Counted from the first letter of the stretch, positions 38,758 to 49,333 are shown. The stretch: DNA of 64,000 bases from Henckelia pumila (GCF_033568475.1 NC_133120.1:81072151-81136150); one strand, 5' to 3'. Numbers and translations: made by a program. Notes: generated by a model from the sequence alone, not told the origin.

Positions 38758-39855
38758 TCTTAATTGAGTTTTTTAACATATGCAGGCCAATCATGCAAGA
38801 ATCAATTAAGTTGTTGATTGCTTAGCGTAGAATGTAGTGATGAATTAGGTAGTATTTGACAGAGCTTCTATACAGTACTTCTCGGCTTTTTTTTAAACAA
38901 AATTTCAAAATTTTATTAAAAAAAAACTGAAAAGTGCTTTCTAAAAGTTTTTCCGAATATTACCTTAGTAAACTAACCTTTAAGTGTGTTTGGCGCTCTT
39001 TTAAAATCTTAGCAGCGCCAAGGAGCATCGCTGCATGAGCATCGTGTCCGCATGCGTGCATCTTACCTTCATTTTGGCTTTTGTGCTCCCATTCCACGGC
39101 TTCCTGCATGTGTGCAGACATTATTATTAACATTTAGGAAGAATATTAATTAGGCCGTCACATATATATTATTATATATCACCAAGATCAAATATAAAAG
39201 ACGACAAGCGTTCAATCCGACATAACCAACACCAAAATCAGCTTCATCATCACAGTTAATTTTTTTTAACTACAATTATTGTAAAAGTTGAGTCAAACGC
39301 AATCCCAAAATCCCCCTAACCTTGCTGCCCTAGCTAGCTAATCATGTTATATATACATGTAAAAAGTGAGACCTGAATTGGCAAGGCATCCATATCAGCC
39401 CGGAGAGCTACAAAAGGTGGTTTGCCGGTCCCAATCATGGCCCTGATTCCAGTTACCGCCAACGGGAAACGGTAACTTATCTCCAGTTCATCCAGTTCCC
39501 GACGTACGAGTCGACTCGTTTCATGTTCTTCGAAAGCCAGTTCCGGGTTCTCGTGGATCCGCCGGCGAACGGATTTCAACCATTCCACGTTTTCGGGTCT
39601 TTTCGCAATCCTCAATATTTCTTCAGAACATGCTGCAGTCCAGACAGTACCGCAGTAGTACTCCTCATTAATAGATAGATTCTTTCTGGGTTTGCTTATC
39701 ATGAGAGCTTCGAGCGTGGAGTACTCGAGGGATGCTGGATCTTGGTCCGGGGAATTCGTGGAGGGTTTCGCCACTGTGATGATGATCGTCGGAAGAATCA
39801 TGAGAAAAGTAAGTATGGAACGAAAAAGCGAGTTTCTGTACTCAAGAATCCTCAT
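31417..39855 (-). CDS. ILL6: IAA-amino acid hydrolase ILR1-like 6 type (M20D amidohydrolase)
   Basis: Five exons (39855-39373, 39103-38978, 33121-32807, 32043-31912, 31824-31417) join in frame to 487 residues. The N-terminus has a hydrophobic signal/anchor (about 10-28), then an ILL6-type extension. Metal-site residues visible are Cys and His in MHACGHDAH, Glu in QPAEEAGNG, His in FAMHVSH and His in HSPHFMIDE. The GSEDFSFY and [16 protein letters not shown] signatures are present. The family cleaves auxin- or jasmonate-amino acid conjugates in the ER; ILL6 acts on jasmonoyl-isoleucine and its 12-hydroxy form. The usual GKGGHA.P..S.D stretch in the lid domain reads [14 protein letters not shown], so that loop has diverged. 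There is no obvious KDEL-like tail. Intron 2 is 5856 nt and carries several MITEs and an LTR-like segment. Confidence 0.93.
32653..32778. mobile_element. Tourist-like MITE forming a near-perfect hairpin (ILL6 intron 3)
   Basis: The arms are about 53 bp and nearly perfectly complementary (GTGTTTGGGAGAGCTTCTAG and its complement). The 3-bp duplication ATA flanks it (32650-32652, 32779-32781). Ends GGYRGTGTTTGGG and a 3-bp duplication suit PIF/Harbinger-type MITEs. It is the least diverged copy of the family in this window. Confidence 0.82.
33203..33302. mobile_element. Tourist-like MITE with TTA duplication (ILL6 intron 2)
   Basis: The ends are GGCAATGTTTGCAA and the complement of GACAGTGTTTGCAA. 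TTA flanks both sides (33200-33202, 33303-33305), the PIF/Harbinger target preference. The element is 100 bp with an AT core. Confidence 0.72.
33732..33854. mobile_element. Degenerate Tourist-like MITE (ILL6 intron 2)
   Basis: The right half (ATAATCACTTATTTTGGAG, CAAACACTACC) matches the element at 33203-33302; the left half is a weak inverted match. A (TA)n tract has grown in the core. No clean target duplication remains. Confidence 0.5.
33873..34140. mobile_element. AT-rich foldback element (ILL6 intron 2)
   Basis: The left arm (..TTTTCGAGTTTTTAAAG.., TGTATTAATTTTGA) is an imperfect complement of the right arm (..TTAAAAGTTAATGTATCG..). Inner GACATG/CATGTC words frame the loop. It resembles the foldback at 4761-5730. 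Ends are approximate. Confidence 0.45.
34690..35041. mobile_element. 352-bp TIR MITE (ILL6 intron 2)
   Basis: The ends are GGTTCTGTTTGGACATAC and the complement of GGTTCCGTTTGGACATGT. The core is rich in TTTTATAAAAT/ACATTTT repeats. The flanks give TA on both sides, so a 2- to 3-bp duplication is possible. Confidence 0.7.
36429..36496. repeat. (ATT)n microsatellite, about 22 units
   Basis: A 68-base uninterrupted trinucleotide run lies in intron 2 of the ILL6-like gene, the longest perfect simple repeat in the window. Confidence 0.97.
36935..37615 (+). mobile_element. Possible solo LTR (copia-like)
   Basis: The segment opens TGTTTTAAGATTTGATGATA with repeated TATCTTATCAAAT words and closes TACTGCAAGACAACA. 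The composition changes through a GAAGATTGAAGAT-rich middle to TTATTCCGCTGCGTATG, the layout of a plant LTR. I find no partner LTR, primer-binding site or matching 5-bp duplication, so ends are uncertain. Confidence 0.35.
38848..38964. mobile_element. Tourist-like MITE with TTA duplication (near exon 2 of ILL6-like gene)
   Basis: The ends are GGTAGTATTTGACAGAGCTT and a complement near GGTAATATTCGG. TTA flanks both sides (38845-38847, 38965-38967). Internal AGTACTTCTC / AGTGCTTTCT words match the element at 32653-32778. It ends only 13 bases from the exon 2 donor-side boundary at 38978. Confidence 0.75.
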
Positions 39856-40840
39856 TTAATTTATTATCAAGATTTATAGCTGACGATTGAGTGGTGACAA
39901 GTAAGATTTATATGGATGAAGAAGGATGTGGAATATCGATCGATGGTTGGATCATATATATGCTTAATTTTGTTGTGTAGAATTCAACTGATGTCAATTA
40001 ATGCATGCTAAGTGATCATCAAAAGTTTAGATAGAATTGAGGTAGCAGGCCGGAGAGGAGGTTGGGGATGGGACAAGACAAGGCAAGGCTCTATTTGAAA
40101 AAAAGGAATTTTTCACGTGTAAGAATTTGTAGTTGTAGTGGAGTAGTACTGTGTGGTTGAAGTACAATAGTGCATTATGATTCTTCCCCCCTTTTACTTG
40201 ATAAGGTTCTTTCTCCATATATATATTTGACTCTTTATTATTTATATTTTGGGCTTTGCTACAATAAATAAATAATCACTTGTTGTGCCTGACTCTTTAT
40301 ATCTTATATTATACATCTCTCTCGAAGAAAAATAAAAAATTTAATTGAGAATCTAAAAAACCACGAGTTTTCGGATTCGAGACCCAAAAAGTTTTCATTC
40401 TTGCCCTCAAAACATCAAAACAATAATTTTAATTTCAAATTGAATTGTGTCTATTTTTAAAGGAAAAAGATCCTCTGCTCTGAAGAGAGAAACAATAAAG
40501 AATATTGTGCATTAAAAAAGACATGATTTCAATATTTCGTGTGGTGATATGAATTACAAAAGACTATTAATCAATGCACATTATCCTGTGTTGTTTCTCT
40601 CTCCACAGCAGATGATCTGGATCCATTTTTAAATCGGTTCAATCAACGCAATAGGAGTAACTGTATTAATTACTAGCGAGATCAAGAAAGATGGACTCGT
40701 AATAGATCCTGCAATGCGGCGATTGTCCTCGTTACATATGTAATGTTTATCATTGATCTAAACATGTGGGGTTCATGTTTGATCTCACATAAAAATATTA
40801 TCCAAAGCCTGCGATGTAGGTTGAACAAAATCGATTTATA
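39856..40840. other. 5' flank of the ILL6-like gene
   Basis: Presumed promoter side of the minus-strand gene. A TATA-like TATAAAT (minus) lies near 39906-39912 and a G-box at 40114-40119. I see no other gene. From about 40450 the sequence is plain AT-rich intergenic DNA. Confidence 0.4.
40114..40119. promoter_or_regulatory. G-box CACGTG upstream of the ILL6-like gene
   Basis: A palindromic CACGTG lies about 260 bases upstream of the ATG at 39855, in context TTTTTCACGTGTAAG. G-boxes bind bHLH factors such as MYC2, and ILL6 genes are jasmonate-induced in Arabidopsis, so the site fits that regulation. A hexamer alone is weak evidence. Confidence 0.35.
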
Positions 40841-40845
40841 TATAT

Positions 40846-41191
40846 TGTTGGACCTGACGCTTATCGTTTTACCAAAATTTATAGCTAGTGGTAGTAGTGC
40901 AAATCAAATATTTTAAACTGTACAACGGTCCACGCGCCATGATTCGATCGTTCTACGCAGCATAAACAATTATTGCACTCCAACAATCTCTCTCCCAATA
41001 ATTACACTCCTGACAATCAATGTGAATCGAACTCATGAATTTGACTATGATATCAATTGTATGATCGAGCGTTTGCCGTTTTATCAAAAATTATAGCTAA
41101 TGATAATGATGCAACTCAAATCTTTTAAACAATATTGCGGCTCAAGCGTCATGGTTCGATCGTTCTATCCAACAATTATTGCACTCCAACA
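40846..41191 (-). mobile_element. Complete TRIM (346 bp, two LTRs, PBS, PPT)
   Basis: On the minus strand the 5' LTR is 41191-41058 and the 3' LTR 40985-40846. Both begin TGTTGGAGTGCAATAATTG and end CA. After the 5' LTR comes ATTGATATCATAGTCAA, close to the initiator-Met primer site (TGGTATCAGAGC). Before the 3' LTR comes GGGAGAGAGAT, a polypurine tract. TATAT flanks both ends (40841-40845, 41192-41196). The interior is only about 72 bases. LTRs differ at many positions, so it is old. Confidence 0.85.
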
Positions 41192-42563
41192 TATATATAA
41201 ATTTATAATTTAATTTTTTCATAAATATCATTATTATTTTTCTATAATTAGATTAGAATACTTTTAATACATGATTACTAGATTATTAAATTAGAGTCAC
41301 GGTCATAGTCATACATATAGTGGACGTGCAAATTCAATGGACCTAAATTAATTTCCAATGTCATGAAATTCATGTGTGATTAATCAAAGCCAACCGATCA
41401 AATATAATAGCTCACAAGCCTAAAAAGAAGCTATATATTTTAAAGAAAATAATATTAATATTATTGGGCTTTCGGTTCTCTAATTATGAGACAAGCTTTG
41501 AATTGATGACTTATGTAAGAATAGAATTTTAATTAAAAAAAACATTAATTTGTATCCTACAATAAGACAAATCTCACACGCATATTATATTAAAGCACAA
41601 ATAAATTTGATTTATTGTATTATGGAATGAGAAGAAAAACCTTGAATTATAAAAATATTGTCGTATACATGATATTGGTAGCACAGGGGAGGAGTGAACC
41701 TACTGGTTTTAATATTTTATTTTTCAATTAAATTTGTCACAAAAATCATCATCCTCTTATTTTCATCCGTTGAAACGTTTTGTCGGCACCTTTAATTTGA
41801 CTTTGAGCGAATCTATCTATCAATTAATTAATTAATTAATTAATTATATTTATATATATATTATATATATCTATATATATAATATAAATGTTTTTTAAGG
41901 TATATATATAATATAAATGTGTGTGGGCGTTCGCGTGGTCCTTGGCTTATTTAAATTATGACGATAATAAATGATGAAATTGGGATGTAATTTGATTAAT
42001 CCACCTTCAACCGTGGTTGGATGTTTGCCAGATTTGAAAACATATTACACGTTTATGTAAGATATTTTATAAGAATTAATACATTTTTTTGATGATAAAG
42101 CTTGTAATTTTATTAATATCAAGAAAGGTCTTTAATTACAAGATTTTATCAACTAAAAAGGAAAACTACCTCGCACCCAAACAAACAGAAAGGAAGAGGA
42201 AATAGCAAATTAAAGATGCCAGCGAATATGCAACTACATTTGCAGAAGGCCGAATATATCACATTTTTTCCATACAATACCTTCATATTTATAACATAGA
42301 AAAATAAAATCAAATATAAAATTGGGGTGAAAATTTTACTCTAATAAAATTACATATAAAACTTATATGAGCCCGTCTCACGGATAATTTTTATAAGACG
42401 ATCCTCGACCTGACCCTACTCATAAAATATCACTTTTTATATCCAAAAATATTATCTTTTACTATAGATATGGAGCGGTCAGCCCGTCTCATGAATTTTT
42501 ATCCATATTACTATCTATATATACATATATGTGTGTGTATATATCAATTGTGTTATCCTACCC
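41192..42563. other. AT-rich intergenic DNA, no gene seen
   Basis: Low-complexity stretches include ATTA repeats near 41823-41845. A diverged GAGACGGTCTCA-family fragment lies around 42365-42500 (GCCCGTCTCACGGATAA, CAGCCCGTCTCATGAA). There is no supportable reading frame. Confidence 0.4.
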
Positions 42564-42687
42564 ACCCACCGTATTCATTTAATGTGTCCACCATGAGGTG
42601 ACAGTACTCAACTATTGAATGTGATGAATTGTGCATCCAATAGTTGAGTGTCAACTCATGGTGGCACATTGAGTGGGCGTGATGGGT
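42564..42687. mobile_element. 124-bp foldback MITE
   Basis: The two halves are reverse complements over about 50 bases: ACCCACC..., CCACCATGAG, CTCAACTATTG pair with CAATAGTTGAG, CTCATGGTGG, ...GGGT. The loop is only about 19 bases. It would fold into a long near-perfect hairpin if transcribed. Flanking target duplication is not clear. Confidence 0.75.
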
Positions 42688-42895
42688 GACCAACATAGCA
42701 AAAACCATATATATACCTATACCTATATAAAATAGTGAATAAAAGGTCAAAGTTTTACCATTTTGAAATAACAACTTTGTCCTTTATTTACACTATAAGT
42801 AAAATCATATAAAAATATATAGGGTTATAAAAGTAAAAACAACACTTTAGTTATAGGACATAAACGTAAATCAATATTATATTATATGTAAAATA

Positions 42896-43376
42896 GATTA
42901 TTATGATAAGGTCAAAATTGACAAAGTGTGTGCAAATTAGATAAGGGTTCGGTTTCAAAAAATATTGAAATACTTAAATACTTTGTTTTTTTATTTTCTT
43001 GTAGATAAAGTGATTAATATTTATAAGTAAAATCGATTATCATGATAAGATCAAAATTGAAAAAATATTATATAAAAATTCAGTTTTCAAAAAAATTGAA
43101 ATGTTAAAAAACTTTATTTTTTATTTTTTTGTAGATAAAGTGAATATATTTTTTTCACAAAATTTTTTAAAAAATTTGCAAAAATCTTAATTAAATACTA
43201 TTCAGTTTCTTAAAATATTGAAACACCAAATTCTTGATTTTTATTTGTTTGTATACTGAATAAACATATTTTTTAAAAAAATCTTATATATTTTAATTCG
43301 TGTAAGAACCTATTGAAGTAAACAATAATATCATAAGTTCATATTTAAATATATACAAATATTAGATTTTGAAAAG

Positions 43377-43422
<46 letters not shown>

Positions 43423-44222
43423 TAATATACAGATGTTGAAATAAATCAATTCAAATATAGTCAAGTTTTAATATAAAATAATAAATAAAAAAAATACATC
43501 AACACACACATATTATATATATAAAAGTTGAAATTAAAATTTTAATTAATTTTTCTTCACATAAAAGCTAAAAACATTTAAAAAAATTATGAGATGGTCT
43601 TGCAATTAAAAATATCATATTACTAATATTTTATAAATTATTATTTATAAAGTCACGTAAAATACCAAAATATTTTTTAAGTACTTGAAATACTTATTAG
43701 TTGCAATGTTAAAGATTATATTGATTATTATGATAAGGTCAACATTGACAAAGTGTGTGCATATTATATAAGGATTCAGTTTTCAAAAAGATTAAAATAC
43801 TTAAATACTTTGTTTTTTTATTTTTTTGTAGATAAAGTGATCAATATTTATATTATATGTAAAATCAACTATTATGATACGATCAAAATTGAAAAGGTAT
43901 GTGCATATTATACAAAAATTCAGTTTTCAAGAAAATTGAAATATCAAAACACTTTGTTTTTTATTTTCTTGTAGATAAAGTGAATATATTTTTTCCACAA
44001 ATATTTTTTAAAAAAAATTCACAAAAAATCTTAATTAAATACTATTCAGTTTCTTAAAATATTGAAACACCAATTTTTTATTTGTATTTGTTTGTATACT
44101 AAATAAACATATATTTTTTAAAAAAAATCTTATATATTTTAATTCGTGTAAGGACCTATTGAGATAAAGAGTTATATCATGAGTTCATATTTAAATATAT
44201 ACAAATATTAGATTTCGAAAAG

Positions 44223-44268
<46 letters not shown>

Positions 44269-44452
44269 CTAATTTTCCTTCACATAAAAGCTAAAACCAT
44301 TTTAAAAAAATTATGAGACGATCTTGCAATTAAAACTATAAAATTTCTAATATTTTATAAAATATTATTTATAAAGTCCCGTGAAATACCAAAATATTTT
44401 TTTAAGTATTTGAAATACTTATTAGTTGCAATGCTAAAGATTATATTGATTT
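42896..44452. repeat. 827-bp tandem segmental duplication
   Basis: The block starting GATTATTATGATAAGGTC at 42896 recurs at 43723, and the two run in parallel to ATACTTATTAGTTGCAATG at both ends. Shared landmarks include ACTTTGTTTTTTTATTTT, TTAATTAAATACTATTCAG and a (TA)n tract (43382-43420 and 44226-44268). Copy 2 lacks about 100 bases after its (TA)n. Within each copy a smaller block of about 120 bases is itself repeated. No coding potential; origin unknown. Confidence 0.85.
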
Positions 44453-45186
44453 CATAACTAAGCATATAATAATTTTTTTCTTTCAAATAGTATATATATT
44501 ACCAGAACGACAACACTTCAATAAAGTGATGATAATGGACCGGGTCTAAACTTAGTCTTGTATTAAACCCGTCCCGAAGAAACGAGTTTAGACTCGTTCA
44601 AACGGGTTCACAAACAAGTTCAAGTGGGTCTTCGCGTTTGGCCAGACCCACCATATAAATTGTTGTTAATAAAGATGATAATAATATTGATTTTTACATA
44701 GAGAAAAAATAATGCATGATAAATGGAAAAAAATCGTGAAATAGATTTAAAAAAATTCATTATATAGAAGAAAATATTTATTAATAATTTAAATTAAGGT
44801 TTAGAATGCATTATATATGTTATTATTTTTATTACATAAATTAATATTTGTAAAACAAGTAATTAACACATAAATTAAAACATTACAAAATGAATATTTT
44901 ATTTAATTTGATTAACATATCTCATTTATTAGCAAATATATAATAAATTATATATATCGATTCAGAGCAACATACATAAGAAATAAAATAAAACAGATGC
45001 ATGGTACCAAAAATGTCATACTTGCTCAATATTAATCAAGCAAATAATTGAAATTCGAGTTAATAATTGCATAAGAATCAATATCAATATTGTTCCAAAA
45101 TAAAATTATATTAAAATTTAAACATTATGTCTATAGGCTAACATGAATTATTGATAATGTATTATTTTAAACTGTTATAATGATGA

Positions 45187-45440
45187 CTGTAAATTGAAAC
45201 TGTAAACTTTTGGTAAAGTGACAAGCGATCGGTCGTACAATTGATATCAAAGATAATGTCATGTGTTCGATTTTCATTGATTACAAGAAGTGCAATGAAG
45301 ATTGTTGAGTGCAATAATTGTCCTTGCTGTGTAAAACAATCAAACCATGACGTTTGATTGTTGTGCGGTTTAAAAGATTTGAGTTGCATTATTACCGTCA
45401 GTTATAACTTTTGGTAAAGCAGCAAACTCTCGATCTTCGA
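45187..45440 (+). mobile_element. Partial TRIM copy, same family as 40846-41191
   Basis: A 5'-truncated LTR ends near CGGTCGTACA at 45239, followed by ATTGATATCAAAG (primer-site-like, 45240-45252). A second LTR starts TGTTGAGTGCAATAATTG at 45304. LTR text (TTTTGGTAAAG, TTTAAAAGATTTGAGTTGCA) matches the complete TRIM on the opposite strand. The LTR carries the palindrome CAATCAAAC/GTTTGATTG. Confidence 0.75.
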
Positions 45441-45693
45441 TATTATTACAAATTATTAATAAAATCTTCTTTATTTATAGGACAACATCACTTCAAAATA
45501 ATGCAAAATTTTAAAGGCACTAAATTAAAAAGAATATACATTTATTCTCAAAATAAATAAGACAGTTGAAATACAAGATGAAATGTTAATATTTTTAATC
45601 AAAAACATTCAAAATTCGAGTAAAAATTTAGCAAAAAAATTTATTGCAATAGTGGATTTCAAAAAACTTAACATTAAATTAAAAATAGAAAAA

Positions 45694-45897
45694 AGGGCAA
45701 TTTGCTCAAAAATCCCCAAATGCAAACATATTTTACTTTGGGGTCCCTAGTCATAAAATGTGGTACAAAACAATACAATTTGTGGTACAAAACCATACAA
45801 TATGTGGTACAAATTAACAAAAATTATGGTACAAAAAAGTGGCTAGGGAGTGCTGAACAAAACATGTTTGAATTGGAGATTTTTGAGCAATTTGCAC
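45694..45897. mobile_element. 204-bp TIR MITE with internal GTGGTACAAA repeats
   Basis: The arms AGGGCAATTTGCTCAAAAAT and the complement of GTGCAAATTGCTCAAAAATC pair, and continue through TCCCCAAATGCAAACAT. An 8-bp duplication TAGAAAAA lies at 45686-45693 and 45898-45905. The core has four diverged copies of a unit near GTGGTACAAAACAATACAAT. Confidence 0.75.
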
Positions 45898-46483
45898 TAG
45901 AAAAACGTCCAATAACGATATTGACTTACAAGTAATAGAAGATAATAACACAAGAATGGATGATGGAAACAATGAAATTATTTATAATCTTGCAAAGAAT
46001 TTTTTCAGCATAATCCAACAAAAGAATCAAAGAATAAATATATAAAAATAAAAATAATTGATAGAGAAAATATCACAAAAATTATTATCGAATATGATGA
46101 GAAAATTAATTTTTTTTTAATAAATGGACTGTAAACGAAAAATCGTGAAAGAAGGAAAAAATTATTATGTAAATAAGAAATGACGTTGTAATTTAATTTA
46201 AAATTTAGAATGCATTATTTGTATTATTATTATTTTCTCAAAACCAGTAGTTGAAAAATAATTTTTCAAAACTATATATTATTTGATATATTTTTTCTTA
46301 AATTTTATTTATTAAATATATTACGACATCAAATTATATATTTTCCTCTTTTTAAATAAAAATTATATATTTTCCTTAATGTCTAATTTATACAAAATTA
46401 TAGTATTTGTTACAACTATTATTTGCAACAACGTCTATAAATTCAATTAGACTTGTAACATATAAAATCTTTCAACAAAGATT

Positions 46484-47117
46484 TGGATAATTCCCAATTT
46501 GGTCCCTCATTTTAGATCTCATTTTTGATTTGGTCCTCCGTTCTTACATCGACCCAATTTAGTCCCTCGATTTTCTCCGTGTTTCCGCAATTGGTCCATC
46601 CGTCCATTTAAACGTCAAAACCAACGTGGATGACCTGCTAAGCCCATTCTAGCATTACTTTTGACTAAATGATTTTTTTATCAGTTATATTTATAAAAAT
46701 ATTGTTTACCTAAATAAAAATATTTTATAAAAATTCAACACATACCATATTAATATTATTTTTTAAAATTTAAACACATAATAAAAAATCTCGTTTATAT
46801 TACATAAACGAGATTTTTTATTATGTGTTTAAATTTTAAAAAAATAATATTAATATGGTATGTGTTGAATTTTTATAAAATATTTTTTTTTATAGCATTT
46901 AGGAAAAATATAAATTGATGAAGACCGGTTGAAGAAGTCAAAAGTAATGCTATAATGGGCTTAGCAGGTCATTCCATTAGTTTTGACATTTAATTAAACG
47001 GATAGACCAATTGTGGAAAAACGACGAAAATCGAGGGACTAAATTAGGTCGATGTAAGAATGGAAGACCAAATCAGGAATGAGGTTTAAAATGAGAGACC
47101 AGATTTGGAATTATCCC
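46484..47117. mobile_element. Mutator-type foldback MITE with 9-bp target duplication
   Basis: Almost the whole 634-bp element is one inverted repeat. Arms begin GGATAATTCC and run through TTTGGTC, ACATCGACC, TTTAGTCCCTCGATTTT, GACCTGCTAAGCCCAT and GCATTACTTTTGAC. The centre is a near-perfect palindrome (about 46700-46890) around CTCGTTTATATTACATAAACGAG. Perfect 9-bp repeats ACAAAGATT lie at 46475-46483 and 47118-47126. Long TIRs plus a 9-bp duplication indicate a MULE derivative. There is no transposase. Confidence 0.88.
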
Positions 47118-47283
47118 ACAAAGATTCTTCGCATTCATTTTATAATACATGTTGTAAATATCATATTACATTTAATTTAATATTTACTAAATATCATAAA
47201 AGTTATTAACTAACTGCATATTTATCTCTTTTCATCTCAACTCATTTATTTAACAACTTTTATCGATAATAGAAAGCATTCTC

Positions 47284-47309
47284 ACGTGCAACGCACGTCA
47301 CTTTTACTA

Positions 47310-47310
<1 letters not shown>
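47284..47310 (+). mobile_element. Helitron-like 3' terminus
   Basis: A hairpin ACGTGC-AAC-GCACGT (47284-47298) is followed 8 bases later by CTAG (47307-47310) and then T. This is the canonical plant Helitron 3' end. The 5' end was not identified; the Mutator-type MITE may be nested in this Helitron. Confidence 0.55.
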
Positions 47311-47343
<33 letters not shown>

Positions 47344-47346
47344 AAC

Positions 47347-47710
47347 AGTTTTGATCTCACGCATCCTAGGATGCGGGGATCCACGTGTATCCGTGTCCAA
47401 AACAACTTCGATTGTCTTAAAATTTTCACGGTAAGGTCGTCTCGAAAATGCGAATGTAACGATGTATCATATGATATAATTTCAATCTCGGTGGTCGGAG
47501 ATTTGAAGATGACCAAAAATTAGGTGAAATATGCAATTTTCGGTCATCTTCACATTTTCGACCAACGAGATTGAAATTTGTATCATATGATATATTATTG
47601 GATTCGCATATTCGAGACTACTCTACCATAAAAATTTTAAGACAATCGGAGTTGTTTTAGGCACGAGTTCACTTGAATCCCCGCATCCTAGAGTGCGTGA
47701 GATCAAAACT
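47347..47710. mobile_element. 364-bp foldback MITE
   Basis: The ends AGTTTTGATCTCACGCATCC and the complement of AGTTTTGATCTCACGCACTC pair, and pairing continues inward (ATGCGGGGAT, CTTAAAATTTT, GTATCATATGATAT, TTCAATCTCG, GGTCATCTTC) to a small loop near 47535. Target duplication is imperfect (ATATAAA-type on both sides). Confidence 0.8.
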
Positions 47711-49333
47711 ATATAAAACAAGGCGTGCGATCAAAGATGTATAAAATAAATACATAACTTGTTAAGCACAACTAATTCAAATTAAAAAATCATTTGGAGT
47801 ATGGACATGATAGCAATATAATATGAGAATACCCCCAACTGCTCTGTAATTATGGATATCGAAAGTCCTCAAACGAAATTATTTTTTTATAAAAAAAATA
47901 GCATTTTAAATAATATCGAGCATTTTCCCCTTTTTTTAAACCAATTGAATAATATCGGAAGGTGAGGGACAAACAATAAAGTTATATCAAGTAAATTAAA
48001 TAATTAGTATAACGCCACGTACTTGACATCGAATCAAAATATTCGGTAACCGAAAACACTTATTTGTTCTAACTATATAAATATTTATTTTAACTCACAT
48101 GTTTTTTGTAAGTCTATTGAAATTCAATAATTGTAAAAGTAACACTCCTGTGAGACGGTCTCATTCGTGAGACGGGTAAACCCTACCCATATTTATAATA
48201 ATAAGTAATATTTTTGACATAAATTGTAATACTTTTTAATTGATAACTCATACAAGTGACCCGTCTCATAAAAATGACCCTTGAGACCGTCTAATAGGAG
48301 TTTTTGCCTAATTATAATCGGAGAAATATTTTAAGAATAAAAGTGATTTATTTGTTATAAAAAATTTGAAAGTGGATTACTTTTTCCAGTAAATATGTAA
48401 TATATTTTGCCAAAACCTGATACATTATAATATAAAACATTAAATATCATCAGTCTCAGCTGTACACAACGACATTTTAATGTATTATCAATTAAAAATT
48501 TGTTAATTTTCCTTTTCTATAATATTTTCGAAAGGTATGGAAACTTTATTGGCCAGAGAAATAAATGATGAGTAGGGGACACACATAAATCCAAGAAATG
48601 TGAAATAAATTAGTAAGGCCTACAGATCAACAACAAAAAACCCAAAGAAATAAAATAAAATATAATAAAAAATTGGACGAGACGTTATAGTTGACAATCT
48701 CGAATAATATGATCCATGCGTCGCTAATTATTTTGGACATTGTTCGTTGCTTATAGGTTCAACAAGGGCAAGAAGTTAACTAGTCTAGAATAACTTTTTT
48801 TAAAAAATAAAAATAAAAAGCTGTTAATTGATAATTGATAATTACATTTTGATACTGTAACTTTTATATTTTATTTTTGCCTTGTTATCGATTTAATAAT
48901 GGTCTTCATGTACTAATTTACTTTTTTTTTTTCCCGAATTTAGTGATTTTTCGTCGGAGTACTTAAGTACTTAAATCGTATTTGCAGAAAAATGATGATG
49001 TACTGCACTACTGCTACCAGAAAATATTGAGGTGACGGCAACATTGATGATTTGACTATTATCTCGTTAGCACTACCATTAAAATGATTAAAACTGGAAA
49101 AAAAAAATGTAAAATAATAAACTAAAATTGTTAATTGACCGACAAGAATGAAAATTGTGCAAGTTACGTAACAAAAAATATGATTATTCTCCCTACTATT
49201 TTGTGTATGCAGCATAAGATTAATAAATAGAAAACCAATATATTTGGTTATGTACAAAACTGAAAGCAAACAAAGCTAAAAACAAATGATCGGTGTTATT
49301 TTTTTTCACAATTTTTCATTCTGGCCGTCGATT
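47711..49333. other. Intergenic DNA between MITEs and PsbS
   Basis: I see no gene. It contains the MITE at 48144-48301 and, near 49333, the presumed 3' UTR of the minus-strand PsbS gene. Confidence 0.4.
48144..48301. mobile_element. 158-bp GAGACGGTCTC-type MITE
   Basis: The ends ACTCCTGTGAGACGGTCTCA and the complement of ACTCCTATTAGACGGTCTCA pair. Inner GTGAGACGGGT pairs with ACCCGTCTCAT. Fragments with the same GACGGTCTCA words lie near 42365-42500. Confidence 0.75.
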
